From Eutreptiella sp. 'Long Island Sound 2002' (Eukaryota > Euglenozoa > Euglenophyceae > Eutreptiales > Eutreptiaceae): 64,000 nucleotides of DNA. Under the pieces are notes generated by a model. The model did no database searches, was not told where the DNA came from, and was given only the letters and a program-made list of their open reading frames with translations. Position numbers and translations under genes: made by a program. Position 1 is the first letter of the stretch. Every line of letters starts with the position of its first letter. The stretch covers positions 24,639,342 to 24,703,341 of the forward strand of contig OZ038397.1 in the NCBI GenBank assembly GCA_964036045.1, read 5' to 3'. This document shows, in pieces, positions 23,322 through 34,074 of this stretch.

Positions 23322-23424
23322 TGTAGATCAAAGTCCAAATCAAGTTGACGGCGTTGCGGCGTCGAAGATTGATCTCGAAGATTGATCTCGAATCCTCCCC
23401 GCCACCTAGCTGGCTACCACTTGT

Positions 23425-24439
23425 TGTGGTTTTTTTTTTTTTTGGGCATGGCGGTCCCCCGCCGAAGACAATGCACTGAAGCGGCCTGACCACGGGCATA
23501 GCAAGCGTTCATGGCGAGCCGAAGTTCACCGACGGACAGCTGCAGGTATTTACAGACTTACTTAGGGTTGAAACACTGCAAAATTCTGCACCAGAGGCCT
23601 GAAGTGAGTTGTGGGGCCTGCAGATGCTATGGCAGTGATGTAGGCAGGTGCAAAGAGATAGATGACCCCTAGGGGACGGGAGAAAACATGCAGAAAAAGA
23701 GATATATGATTCCTAGGGGAAAAGGAAAAGGGAACAAACAGCAAACACAAACAGGGCGTGCAGAAAAAAATCAGAGCAGTGTAGCTTGAGCAGATTGGGC
23801 TGCAGTAAGACTGGTGCAGTCTTAACCTGTATCTGGCCTGAAGAATTAACTAAAATACAATGCCCATGTGGAAAATTCTGCTCTGCTTTGCTCGATTGCT
23901 TCCGCTGCCGATGCCTGAACGAAAAGGAAAGAAGCAAAAGAAGGCTAAGAAACAGGAGCAAAAGATCGAAGGTCACTCGTAGAATACAGATCCTCCAGTG
24001 CATTGTGCAGAGTGTGAAGGTGAGTGGTGAAGTGCCGTGAAGTGCAGTGATGTGTGTGTCAGTGCAGTGATGGTACAGTGATGTGGGGTGAGTGACTGGC
24101 GAGGGTGGGTCGTAGCTTAGGCTGTAATGTTTGCAGAATGGTGGTGGTGATGGTTGAGGATGAAAGTGGTGGTGGGGGGGGGGGGGTTGATGCTGCGGAA
24201 GGTGGCTGGAGTCTGTGGTAGCAGTTGGTGCAGTTGGAGTGAGTCTGGATGTGGGGAGAGTGGGTTCATGGTGGGGGGGGGGGGGTTGTCTCTGGATTTG
24301 AGTGCGGTTATTGTGTGTTGCTTGACGGATGTTGTTGTGGAGGAGGGATATAGTTTGTTATTTGAGGATGAAGCTCAGAGTTGTAAACATGAAGTTGAAG
24401 TGCAGCGGGTTTGCTGGGCTTTGTGGAGAGGGCTGTGGG
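23425..24439. other. Unassigned stretch, probably 3' non-coding end of LINE-A
   Basis: No gene seen. There are 14 T at 23430-23443, which would be a poly(A) tail on the minus strand. There are two imperfect copies of a GAGATAGATGACCCCTAGGGG-like block (near 23659 and 23699), and two runs of 13 G (24174-24186 and 24273-24285). The T run may mark the 3' end of LINE-A, but no target duplication was identified to prove it. Confidence 0.4.
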
Positions 24440-26606
24440 TCATCTTTTATGTGGATGCTTGTTGTGTGACTGGTTGTTAGTGGGTTTGGGGAATGTGAGA
24501 GGACATGGATGAGTGGAAGATGTGCTGTAGATAGAGAGATGTTCGCTCCAAGGGTTGTGGGGGGATGAGGCTGGAATGGACTGGATGTTGGGAATGGGGT
24601 TGTCATGAAGCCATTGTTTGATGTCGTAGATAGCTTTTTGTAATGGTTTTTGTCTTTGCTTGAAAGCGAGGTCCAAGTTTTTGGCGTGTTGGTGGTAAGA
24701 GGAGTTCTGAGGAGGGGTGCGAAGAAGGTTGCTAAGTGAGTTGGGGATTAGGGTGCGGATAAAATTTCGTTTGTCACCTGAGGTCGCGGTGGTCCACCAG
24801 AGGAGAATCGTGGTTTTAAAGGGTTGGGTCCAGGTGTTGAAGAGTAATTGGCGTAGGTGGGTGGTTGAGGAGCATGTGGTGATGAATGTGATGGGATGGA
24901 GGGGGTGATGGGTGTTGCATTTGGGACATAAGTGTTTGTTGAGGATGAAGTGAGGCTTGTAACCTTTGCAACAGTAAAGTCCGTTGACCCATTTAAAAAT
25001 GAAAGTGGAAAACCATGAGGCTTTGAGGAAGAATTTGTTGCTGAGGGAGAGGTGGATGTTGTTGTGTTCGTGAGTGGGGAGTTTGTGTTTGGTGTGTTTA
25101 GTTGTAATTTTTCCGGGCAGAGGCGTTTGGTGGAGAGCAAGAGTGGTGGATGAGGAGGGGGTAATGTGGAGAGAAAGATGAAGGGTTATCCATTTAGCGA
25201 TGGAATCGGCCGTGTCGTTTCCTGGAAAACCTGCATGGCCTTTAATCCAGGTGAAGAGAATGTTTAAATGTCTAAGACGTTGGAGAAGGTGCCAAATGAG
25301 ATTATACCAAAGGGCAAAGGAATTAGTGTGGGAAGAAAATGGTGGGTGATTAAGTGGTTGAAGGAAGTTGAGTGTGGTGCAGACCGAGAGGTTGTCAATG
25401 GCGAAGATGATGGGTTGTTCAAGGGAGGGGAGATTGGCAAAGAAGAGTGTAGTGATAATGGAATAGATTTCTGCCGGATAGGATCCTTTGATGGGGGAGA
25501 GATTGGTGAGGATGGTGTGGTGGTTAGGTTGATGCGTGATGACCGCTGCTGAACCTGAAGGGAGGGAGGATGAGGGGTCGTCTGATCCATCAGTGTAAAT
25601 GAGTGTGTATTTCTGGTTTTGCTGGAGGTGCTGTAGGAGGTCGTGGCAGCCCCAGAAATCCAGATGGGAGTTATTTGGGGGACGAATTGTTTGGTTGGAG
25701 TGGAAGCAGAGGTAGGAGTTTGTGGATGTGTATGTTGAGTAAGAAAGAGGGAAGGATTGAAGAGATGTTGGATGCAGTGGGGCTTGAGGCAGAGAAAGAA
25801 AGGGGGATATTATGGTGGCTGGCTGGATGGGAAAACCAAAACTGTGGGAGTTGCTGACAGGGCAGGTCATGTCAGAAAATTGAACTGTGGTTGTTTTTGG
25901 GTTGTGCTGAAGTATCTTGCCAGGGTGCCATGTAGGAGGGAGGTTGGGGGATGTGTGGGAGGAGGCTTCGATGGTGGTATTGACGGGGAGGTCACGTAGA
26001 AGGCAGGGGTTGGAGTGGGGAATGTTATGTGTTTGAATGGAGAAGTGGTGAGCTGAGGTGGTGAACATGGTTTGAATCAGGTTTGATTCAGCGGAGGGAT
26101 GAAAGAGGGTATGTTGGACGGTTTTGTTGGCGGTTGGGGGGCCTTCATTGAGAGTGTAGCTCAAACAGTGGTTGACTGTTTGTGTGTGTGTGACTTGTGA
26201 GAGTCTTGTAATGCCGAGGCCAAATGTGTGTCGGGGAGAGTATTTGGTTTTGTTGGGTGTGCGTTTAGAGAGTTTGCCTTGGTAAGCGATGTGTTTCCAT
26301 ATGGAGTGGTCTAGGGTGTCAAGGGATTCATTTGGAAGGGAGTTGTAGTTAAGGCGATAGGCGAGTGTAGGGATGAGCTGGCAGTTTGCAAGTTTGATGA
26401 GTTCAGTGTGTGAGAGGTGCAGAGAGAGCAGATTGGTGAAGAAGGAAGTAATGGTGTTGTTGAGGAGGAGAAGCATATGTTTGTTTTGTTGGTTGTTGAA
26501 GAAGTAGACGCCGAGGTACTTGTAGTGTGAGCGGGGCTGGTTGGTGTCAGGGTTGCATGTGCTGAAGGATAGGGTAGATGAAATGCGGATGGTGACGTGG
26601 GGTGAA
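24440..26606 (-). pseudogene. LINE-A ORF2, C-terminal part: RT end, RNase H, Cys-His finger
   Basis: The frame is open from the insertion junction (26606), where the LINE RT block YKYLGVYF is encoded just inside, down to the stop at 24440. Counting from the ATG at 26476, RNase H residues Asp296 (YTDGS), Glu336, Asp361 and the IKGHAGFPGNDTAD block (His414, Asp421/424) are all present. So the domain that removes RNA from the RNA-DNA hybrid looks intact. A CPKCNTHH...C finger follows near residue 545, typical of LINE ORF2 C-termini. The 5' part of the gene is at 31774-34074, on the other side of the inserted element. Confidence 0.88.
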
Positions 26607-27255
26607 CCGGGCGCGCGCGCTGGGGCCCTGTCCCAGAACGAAATAAAAAGACGAGTAAAACACGACGAAAAATTTTTCAGAATAGCTGAAAATAAAGCTA
26701 ATTAGCATAAAAAACGCTTAGGCCAAAAAGCGCGCTGCGAAACGCGTAAAACGCGACAAAAATCTTTTCGACGTGAAATAGGTGAATAGTTAACGCCGTA
26801 AGCACCGTAACGCTCGTGGGACCCCAACGCCGTCCTTGCCGTCGTCTAACTCGCTATAGGCGCAAAGAAAAACGCGTCGCGAGCAGCGCGTAAAACTCGA
26901 AAATTTTTCATAACTCGCCACGACCCCTCACGTCGCGCCCTGTCGCCTTTTCTTCTTATTCTTCATGCACCTCCCTCCCCACCCTCGTGCCCATCACTCC
27001 CCTTGCCCTGCAGCTCAGGCGGCGGCCCTGGGGGAACGCGGTAAACCCTTAGCAATGGACACCAACACGCTCCACGACGCCACGCACAAGAACGAGACCG
27101 AGAACATCAAGAACGACGGGTATCACCTAAGGCACAGCAGCGAACATGGTCTTGCTGCACGCGAGTGTGTTGGGTCGTGTATAATTTATTTTATTTTCAA
27201 AAGCAAAAAAAAAAAAAAGAGTTTTGAAAGGCACGGAAAAACGGCAGGGGTTTTT
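26607..27255 (+). other. Leader of the T-depleted element with three related A-rich motifs
   Basis: It begins with an alternating GCGCGCGCGC stretch. Three related motifs, of the form CGAGTAAAACACGACGAAAA, CGCGTAAAACGCGACAAAAA and CGCGTAAAACTCGAAAATTT, lie near 26652, 26744 and 26888. An A run of 14 lies at 27206-27219. No gene is supported. The open frames starting near 26965 and 27224 continue only because the next block lacks T. Confidence 0.55.
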
Positions 27256-28941
27256 AGCAAAAGAAAAGAGGACAAAACAAACACCAGCAGCGCAGACAAC
27301 CGCACAGCACAGCCAACCAGCACAGCACCGCAGGACACGGCACAGAGCGCAGGACACCACAGGACAACGCACAGCACAGCAAGACACCACGACACACCAG
27401 AGCAGCACCACCACACCGCAGAACGCCCAGGGAGACACCACAACGCACAGGGACACGCCACAGCACGAGGCACCAACAACAGCGCAGACCACACTGGCGC
27501 CGCACGACAGGCCGCAGGAGGGCAAAGCAAACACAAACAGCACCGCAAAACGACAGCAGAGCACGACAGCACAGCACCACACGACAGCACAGCACCACAG
27601 CACACGACACAGGGAAGCAGGGCACCACAGCCAGCACAACAAGGCACCGCAGCGCACAGAGCGGAGAAGACAGGGAACGCACAGCGCGAGGAAAGGAGCA
27701 CCACAGCACGCAGACACCACCACCGGGCCAAAAACAGCACAGCCAACCAACAGCACAACACAGCACAGCACGACGGCCCACAGGAGGGCAAAGCAAGCCC
27801 CAACAGCACCGCAACACGACAGCAGAGCACAACAGCACAGCACCACGCGACAGCACAGCACCACAGAACACAACACAGGAAAGCAGGGCACCACAGCAAA
27901 CCACACCAACCACAGGGAAGCAGACCACGCGGCCAGAAAGGGACACCGACACCGAAACACGCCACCAGCAGACAACCACGGGCCACCAGACCCAGCACCG
28001 CACCACGGCACACCACAGGAAACAGCACAACACACAGCAGCGCACCACAGCACCAGGCGCCAGCAACAGCACGCACCACACGAACAGCACAACGCGAGCG
28101 CACCAGCACAGCGAAGCACAGCACCGCACAGAACGGAGAGCACAGGGAAGGCACAGCACAGCACCCCGAGACACAGACAGCACAAGGCAGAGCGGCGAAC
28201 AACAGCACGCACCACCACGCCACGACAAAACACACACAGCACAGAGCACACAGCGCGGGGGAACACCGCAGAACACAGCGCCGCAGAGCACAGGGCCCCA
28301 GGGCGACGGGCAGCGCCAGAGGGCACGGCGCAACAAGCAGCGGCACCAAACGAGCGCAACACAGCACACGACAGCACAACACCGGGCGACACAACACGCA
28401 GCAGCGCGGCGCAGCACCGCACCCAGGGACGCACAGCACAACACGGCACACAGCACCGAGCGGCAGGAACGAAAACCGCGAGACACAAAGGGGGGGGGGG
28501 GGGGGCAGCAACCACGCGGGAGCAGCCAACAGCCAGGCGGAAAGCACGAAAGAGGGACAAGCGCACGGAGAGCCGAGAAGCGGAAGGCCAACAAAACAAA
28601 CAACGCAAGCGCCGAGGCCCAGGGCACCCGGGGCCGGAAACCAGAGAAAGCCAAAGACAACAAGGGCGCACGGAGGAGGAAGAAGAGGGAGAAAAAAAAA
28701 CACAAAGGCCACAAGCAGGAGCGACGAAAACCGCCAGACACAAAGGGGGGGGGGGCGGGGGAGCAACCACCAAAGAGCAGCCAACGGCCAAGCGGGAGAC
28801 ACAAACGAGGCGCGAGCCAGGCAGCGGGAGGCCGAGAGAAACAACCAACGAGGAACGGCAACAGCAGCGAAAGAGAGAGGGGCAACCCCAGCCCGGAGGG
28901 GGCCAAGCAAAGCAGAAAGACGAAGCGGCCAAAGGAAAAGG
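27256..28941 (+). other. Block with one T in about 1.7 kb
   Basis: From 27256 to 28941 I find only one T on the + strand, at 27495; 27496-28941 (1446 bases) has none. The sequence is a mixture of A, C and G (CAGCACAG-like words, G runs at 28491-28505 and 28746-28755), not a simple tandem repeat. Since every stop codon on either strand needs a T on one strand in a form absent here, all six frames are open. The long frames on both strands are therefore not evidence of genes. Confidence 0.9.
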
Positions 28942-29020
28942 TGAGGCGCACCAGAACGCGCCCGGGAGGCCGGCCCGCCCGACCCGGCCAAGCAAAGCAC
29001 GCACACCACCGCCGCCAGCG

Positions 29021-30592
29021 GACCCCAGCCAGGAGTGGCGGGGACCGCCCACCACCAGCGGCAGCGAAACCCAGCCACGAGTGGCGGGGAGTAGCACACA
29101 GGAACCTCCGCCAGGAGTGGCGAGGAACCCCAACAACACACCACACCACACACGACACACCACCGCCGCCAGCGGACCCCAGCCAGGAGTGGCGGGGACC
29201 GCCCACCACCACCGGCAGCGAAACCCAGCCAGGAGTGGCGGGGAGTAGCACACAGGGACCTCCCCCAGGAGTGGCGAGGGACCAACCACACCACACACCA
29301 ACCACAACCCCAACAACACACCACGCCACACACCACACACCGACGCCGCCAGCGGACCCCAGCCAGGAGTGGCGAAGACCGCCCACCACCACCGGCAGCG
29401 AAACCCAGCCAGGAGTGGCGGGGAGTAGCACACAGGAACCTCCGCCAGGAGTGGCGAGGGACCAACCACACCACACACCAGCCACAACCCCACCAACACA
29501 CCACCGCCACACACCACACACCACCGCCGCAAGCGGACCCCAGCCAGAAGTGGCGGGGACCGCCCACCACCAGCGGCAGCGAAACCCAGCCAGGAGTGGC
29601 GGGGAGTAGCACACAGGAACCTCCGCCAGGAGTGGCGAGGGACCAACCACACCACACACCAGAACAACCCCACCAACACACCACCGCCACACACCACACA
29701 CCACACACCACACACCACACACCACCGCCGCAAGCGGACCCCAGCCAGGAGTGGCGGGGACCGCCCACCACCACCCGCAGCGAAACCCAGCCAGGAGTGG
29801 CGGGGAGTAGCACACAGGAACCTCCGCCAGGAGTGGCGAGGGACCAACCACACCACACACCAGCCACAACCCCACCAACACACCACCGCCACACACCAAA
29901 CACCACACACCACCGCCGCAAGCAGACCCCAGCCAGGTGTGGCGGGGACCGCCCACCACCAGCGGCAGCGAAACCCAGCCAGGAGTGGCGGGGAGTAGCA
30001 CACAGGAACCTCCGCCAGGAGTGGCGAGGGACCAACCACACCACACACCAGCCACAACCCCACCAACACACCACCGCCACACACCACCGCCGCCGGCAGA
30101 CCCCAGCCAGGAGTGGCGGGGACCGCCCACCACCACCGGCAGCGAAACCCAGCCAGGAGTGGCGGGGAGTAGCACACAGGAACCTCCGCCAGGAGTGGCG
30201 AGGGACCAACCACACCACACACCAGCCACAACCCCACCAACACACCACCGCCACACACCACACACCACACACCACCGCCGCAACCAGACCCCAGCCAGGA
30301 GTGGCGGGGACCGCCCACCACCAGCGGCAGCGAAACCCAGCCAGGAGTGGCGGGGAGTAGCACACAGGAACCTCCGCCAGGAGTGGCGAGGGACCAACCA
30401 CACCACACACCAGCCACAACCCCACCAACACACCACCGCCACACACCCCCGCCGCCGGCAGACCCCAGCCAGGAGTGGCGGGGACCGCCCACCACCACCG
30501 GCAGCGAAACCCAGCCAGGAGCCGCGGGGAGTAGCACACAGGAACCTCCGCCAGGAGTGGCGAGGGACCAACCACACCACACACCAGCCACA
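29021..30592 (+). repeat. Minisatellite, nine units of about 154-201 bp
   Basis: Units start with GACCCCAGCCAGGAGTGGCG at 29021, 29175, 29355, 29536, 29737, 29925, 30099, 30287 and 30461, with small variants. Each unit contains three copies of GCCAGGAGTGGCG (followed by GGGACCGCCC, GGGAGTAGCA or AGGGACCAACC) and a CACA-rich spacer of variable length. Neither spacing nor spacers resemble CRISPR. T occurs almost only inside the conserved word. Confidence 0.92.
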
Positions 30593-31760
30593 GAGCAAGC
30601 GCCAGCCGAGGAAAGGCAAAGGGAGGAACAGCCAGGCGGCCCCCCCCCCCCCCCAAAAAAAGAGGGGGGGGGGGCGCGCGAAAACAGCCCACAGCCACCA
30701 AACCGCCGCCAACAACACAGAAGGGGGCCAAACCCCCCACCCAGAGGGCACCGAAGACAGGACCCCCAAACAGGTACAGGGGGACCACCCAGCCAAAACC
30801 GGCAACACCAAGCCAGGCACAGCGGCCCAGCGAGAAAAAAGAGCACCGAAACAAGCAGAAAAAAAAAAAAAAAGCCAGCAGCCCAGCCCGAAAGAAAGGA
30901 GACGGGGGGAGAGACCACAAGGCCCGTGACAGGGACACCCAGCAACCGGAAAAAAAAAAAAAAAAAAGCGCAAAAAACACAACCGGACAACTCAGCCAAG
31001 AAGGGCGGGGCACAGCCGAGACCCGGGCCCAGCACGCACGCCCACACCGAAACCGGAAACGGCGGGGGGCAAGGGAAACGCGCACGAAACCACACAGGTC
31101 CCGAAAGCAGGCCGACACCAAAGCCCAACCACGAACACCACAAACAGCCGGCAAAAGAGGGACAACACAACAAACCGAGCCCAAACACACCCACCCAAGA
31201 CCCCAGCCACAACGGGCAGGGGTAAACAAAACCCACCACCAAACGCAACCCGGACCCAACCACAAACGCAAGCCAACAGTAGGAAACCCAGTGCCCACAG
31301 CCCGGGCACTGAGGCAGCCCGTGCCATGCAGGTGACCCGGCCAAACGAGATCCGGAGCCCGGGGGTAAGGCTGCATCCTAAGGCCTGCGCTGCTTTGGGA
31401 CTCGAGGCGGAGCGTGCGACACCCAAGCGCCTCGGAACCCTAGTACCAAGAACATGCATGCATGCCTTGGGAACGGAATACGCCAGGAAGTCCGGTGAAC
31501 CCCTAGGGTTCCGCCCAAAGGAGGGGACGTGCGCAAGCACGGGGGCCCACCCTCCCGGCGAGACAAGCACGTCACGCTGGCGGCGATCAGCCCTCCCGGT
31601 GTAGCCCGGGGCCGCTTTGTTGGGGGCCAAAAGTCAGGTCTAGCGGGATGTAAGCCGCCTCCCCTCTTCACGCGCGGAGCCTCTTCCTGTTCGTCACAGG
31701 GGCGACGCCAGGGGAACCATGGGGCGCCTCTCCACGACCGAGTGCACCTACCTACCTACC
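30593..31760 (+). other. 3' region of the T-depleted element
   Basis: T stays rare until about 31200, with runs of C, A and G (30640-30675, 30860-30875, 30950-30966). From about 31250 the composition becomes balanced and unlike the rest, ending with the ACCT tail. This last 500 bp could be the 3' recognition module used for retrotransposition; that is inference. No gene seen. Confidence 0.5.
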
Positions 31761-31773
31761 GACGTGGGGTGAA

Positions 31774-32831
31774 TTATTGAGGGCGTGGAGTTCGGATTTA
31801 GATGCATTGAAGGAGAGCCCATATTTGGGACCAATGGTGAAGAGGAAGGATAGTGCGGTGTGAATGGTAGAGATTGAGGTAGTTTGGAGAGCAATGTCGT
31901 CGATGAAGGAGAAGAGGGCGCGGAAGGGTTGTCTGGGTAGGATGGAGTCAAGTTGCCGAAGGATGGGGTCGATGAAGAGGTTGAAGAGGATGGGGGACAT
32001 GGGGCAGCCCTGCCGCAAGCCTCTAAGGGACATGGCTGCGAAGAGAGAGAAGCCGTTAATGGAGGGGTAGTCTGCTGGATGGGAGTAAAGGTGTTGTATT
32101 AGGGTAATGAGGTCAGTAGGGAAATTATAGATATTGAGAATTTGCCAGAGAGCAGAGTGGGGGACAGAGTTAAAGGCTTTGTTGAGGTCGAGGTAGAGGT
32201 GGTAGATGTCGGGGTGGAGTGAGATGTTGGAGATCATGGAGTAGATATGGTCGGTGGTGCGGTGATAGGGTATTCCTCCATATTGTGTATGGTGGAGGAG
32301 TTTGTATTGGGTGGCGTAGAAGGTAAGGGAAGTAGCGGCGTATGAAGCCAGGATTGTATAAATGGTTTGGAGGAGGGCGATGGGGCGGTAGTTTATGGGT
32401 TCGTGTGGGTCGCCTTTTTTGTAGAGGAGGAAGATGCGTGCAGTGAGCCACTGTCTGGGTGTGGGGTGGGTAATGAAGTAGTTGCAGACGAGGAAGAGTA
32501 AGTGTTTGATGTGGGAGGGAGCTATGTGGAAAAGGTAGAGGTTTGTGTTGTGGAAGCCTGGTGCTTTGGTTGGGTTGGAGTCGGAAAGAAGTGTGTTGAA
32601 GAAGGATTCGGTGAATTGAGGTTGAGGGGCATCAGAGGGAATTTTAGGGGAGTCCTGCATGAGGGAGTCAATTAGTTGGGGGTCAGTTTGAAAATCTGTG
32701 GGCCCACCCAGAGATGTGAGGCATTGGCCCATCGATTCGCACAGGGAGTAAGGGTCTGAAGTAAGGTTGTGATTGATATCGTAAAGGGCCATAGGAGCAG
32801 AGGAGCGGGGCTGGAGGATGTTGTTGATGGA
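31774..32831 (-). pseudogene. LINE-A ORF2, reverse transcriptase part
   Basis: The frame is open from just after the in-frame TAA (32832-32834) to the 13-bp target duplication. Counting from ATG at 32792, RT motifs are KKGDP..INYRPIALL near 125-141, LYLDLNKAFNSV near 199-210 with Asp202, SLRGLRQGCPMSPILFNLFI near 255-274, and the catalytic FIDD at 296-299. The usual LINE box is YADD, so the variant FIDD is unusual but keeps both Asp. The gene continues in register at 26606 after the inserted element. It would copy LINE RNA at a nicked target. Confidence 0.88.
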
Positions 32832-34074
32832 TTATTTGATTTTGTGACCTTTGACGAGGGAAGAGTGAAGTCGTTTTTGAGCTTGTTTTGTTTTCTTATC
32901 GGTCCATTGATTGAGAGAGTGTTGGAGGGCGTTAGCTTGAGAAGGGGAAAGAGAACCGGAGGGGTGGATGGTTGAGAGGTGATGGAGAAAATCTTTTTCC
33001 GGCTTGGTAGGTTTGTGAGTGTGTCCTTGGTTGGAAGTTTTCTTGTAAGCGTTGACGAGGGAGTTGAGAATGTTGTTGGTGATGTCGACGATGGTGTCAG
33101 TGGAAGTGGTAAGTAAATTAGCAGAGTGTGTTTTGGCCCAGTCGTTTAAAGGGGCGAGGTGGTTAGAGAAGATGTTCAGCTCGGATTTGTTGAGAGGGCG
33201 GTAGTGAATTTCGGCTCGGGGGATGTGGTAGATGTTGAGGGGGTTGGTGGGAATGTTGATGGTGGTCGTTACGGGGTGGTGGTCTGTGGTAGTGATGGTA
33301 GTGTCAATGAAGGTGTTTTGGGGGTTGAAAATAGAGATAGCAGTAGGGGAAGCAAGGATAAGATCAATTCTGGATTGGGAGTTAGTGAGGCGTTTGTTTT
33401 TAGGTCTGGTCCATTGTCGGGAGTGGGGATGCTGTATACGAAAAAGGTCACGAAGGTGAGGAGGGTGGTCAGTGTTGGTGGGGAAAAGCTGGTTGTGAAG
33501 CCAGGGCCAGGTTTTAGGGTGTTTGATGTTGTCACAGTCAAGGGTGGGTTGGAGATGAGTGTTCATGTCACCGGCAAGAATGTGGCAGGGTTCTTGTTGT
33601 TGGAGTTGAGAGATAATGTGAGCGAGTCTTTGTTGGTGAGGAATGATGTGAGTCTTGTAGATATTGAAAAGGCGTAAGCGGGAGTAGCCTGGGAGGGTGA
33701 TGTCTATGGTGGTGAGGCATCCGTGGACGTTGGTGTGTTTAGTTTTAGTGCAGAAAGGAGCGAGATGGATGTGGACGACAATGGCTGTGCCGTTGGTTTG
33801 GTCGGGGGCATAATGGTCAAAAATTGTGAGGTTGAAATTGGAATTTAGTTTTATAGCAGAGGGGATTTCTTGCAGGCAGAGAATGTCAGTCCCTTTGTTG
33901 AAGTGGTGAAGGATGGTAGCTTCAATGTTAGTGATGTTTTTTGCTGTGTTGTGAGTTGTTATGTTGAGGGAAGGTTTAGAGAGGATTGGATGTTCGGGGG
34001 TTGAAGAGGGAGGTTGAGGGTTGAATTGTATTGATGGCGGTGAGGGGACTTGGTGATTGTTACCTGTTGGTGGG
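32832..34074 (-). pseudogene. LINE-A ORF2, AP-like endonuclease and linker
   Basis: One frame is open from the end of ORF1 (34075) to an in-frame TAA at 32832-32834, after which the same register continues into RT. APE landmarks in order: TDILCLQEI, then HILAGDMNT around the first ATG (33564-33566), SRIDLILAS and TDHHPVTT. These correspond to the metal-binding Glu, the GDxN box and the terminal Asp-His of the fold. I see no ATG upstream of the endonuclease catalytic region in this frame. Translation would therefore need coupling with ORF1, whose end overlaps in another register. The linker after 33150 is basic and Lys/Thr/Gln rich. Confidence 0.8.

Larger units (their letters stand above)
14541..23424 (-). 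mobile_element. Decayed Ty3/gypsy chromovirus (element A) without visible LTRs
   Basis: Read on the minus strand, the order is gag (23321-21726), protease (about 22003-21038), RT/RNase H (20989-about 19600), integrase with chromodomain (about 18874-17314), then extra reading frames (17016-14541). Protease-RT-RNase H-integrase is the Ty3/gypsy order. Frameshifts and stops break the coding between most blocks. A TGGTAGCC on the minus strand at 23412-23419, just upstream of gag, resembles the start of a primer binding site. I could not match the flanks to each other, so LTRs are absent, truncated or too diverged to see. TCGA is several-fold over-represented throughout. Confidence 0.85.
26607..31760 (+). 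mobile_element. Retro-inserted element without RT, T-depleted, with 13-bp target duplication
   Basis: GACGTGGGGTGAA occurs at 26594-26606 and again at 31761-31773, exactly flanking 5154 bp that interrupt LINE-A ORF2. The right end is ACCTACCTACCTACC (31746-31760), a short tandem tail. A long target duplication plus a 3' repeated tail is the signature of target-primed reverse transcription, and it sets the + orientation. The insert contains no recognisable gag, endonuclease or RT, so it was probably moved by another element's machinery. Inside are a 0.65-kb leader, a nearly T-free 1.7-kb block, a minisatellite and a 3' region. Confidence 0.85.

Noticed and set aside
14125-23560. LTR pair for element A
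   Set aside because: I compared the flanks at 14125-14540 and 23400-23560 by eye and found no matching repeat or shared terminal motif.
29021-30592. CRISPR-like array
   Set aside because: Units of 154-201 bp with internal triplication and CACA spacers are a minisatellite. The window is eukaryotic and has no cas genes.
27127-31376. Three overlapping minus-strand frames of about 1240-1405 codons and two long + strand frames
   Set aside because: The near absence of T removes stop codons from all frames, so open length is a composition effect. The translations are low complexity and match no family.
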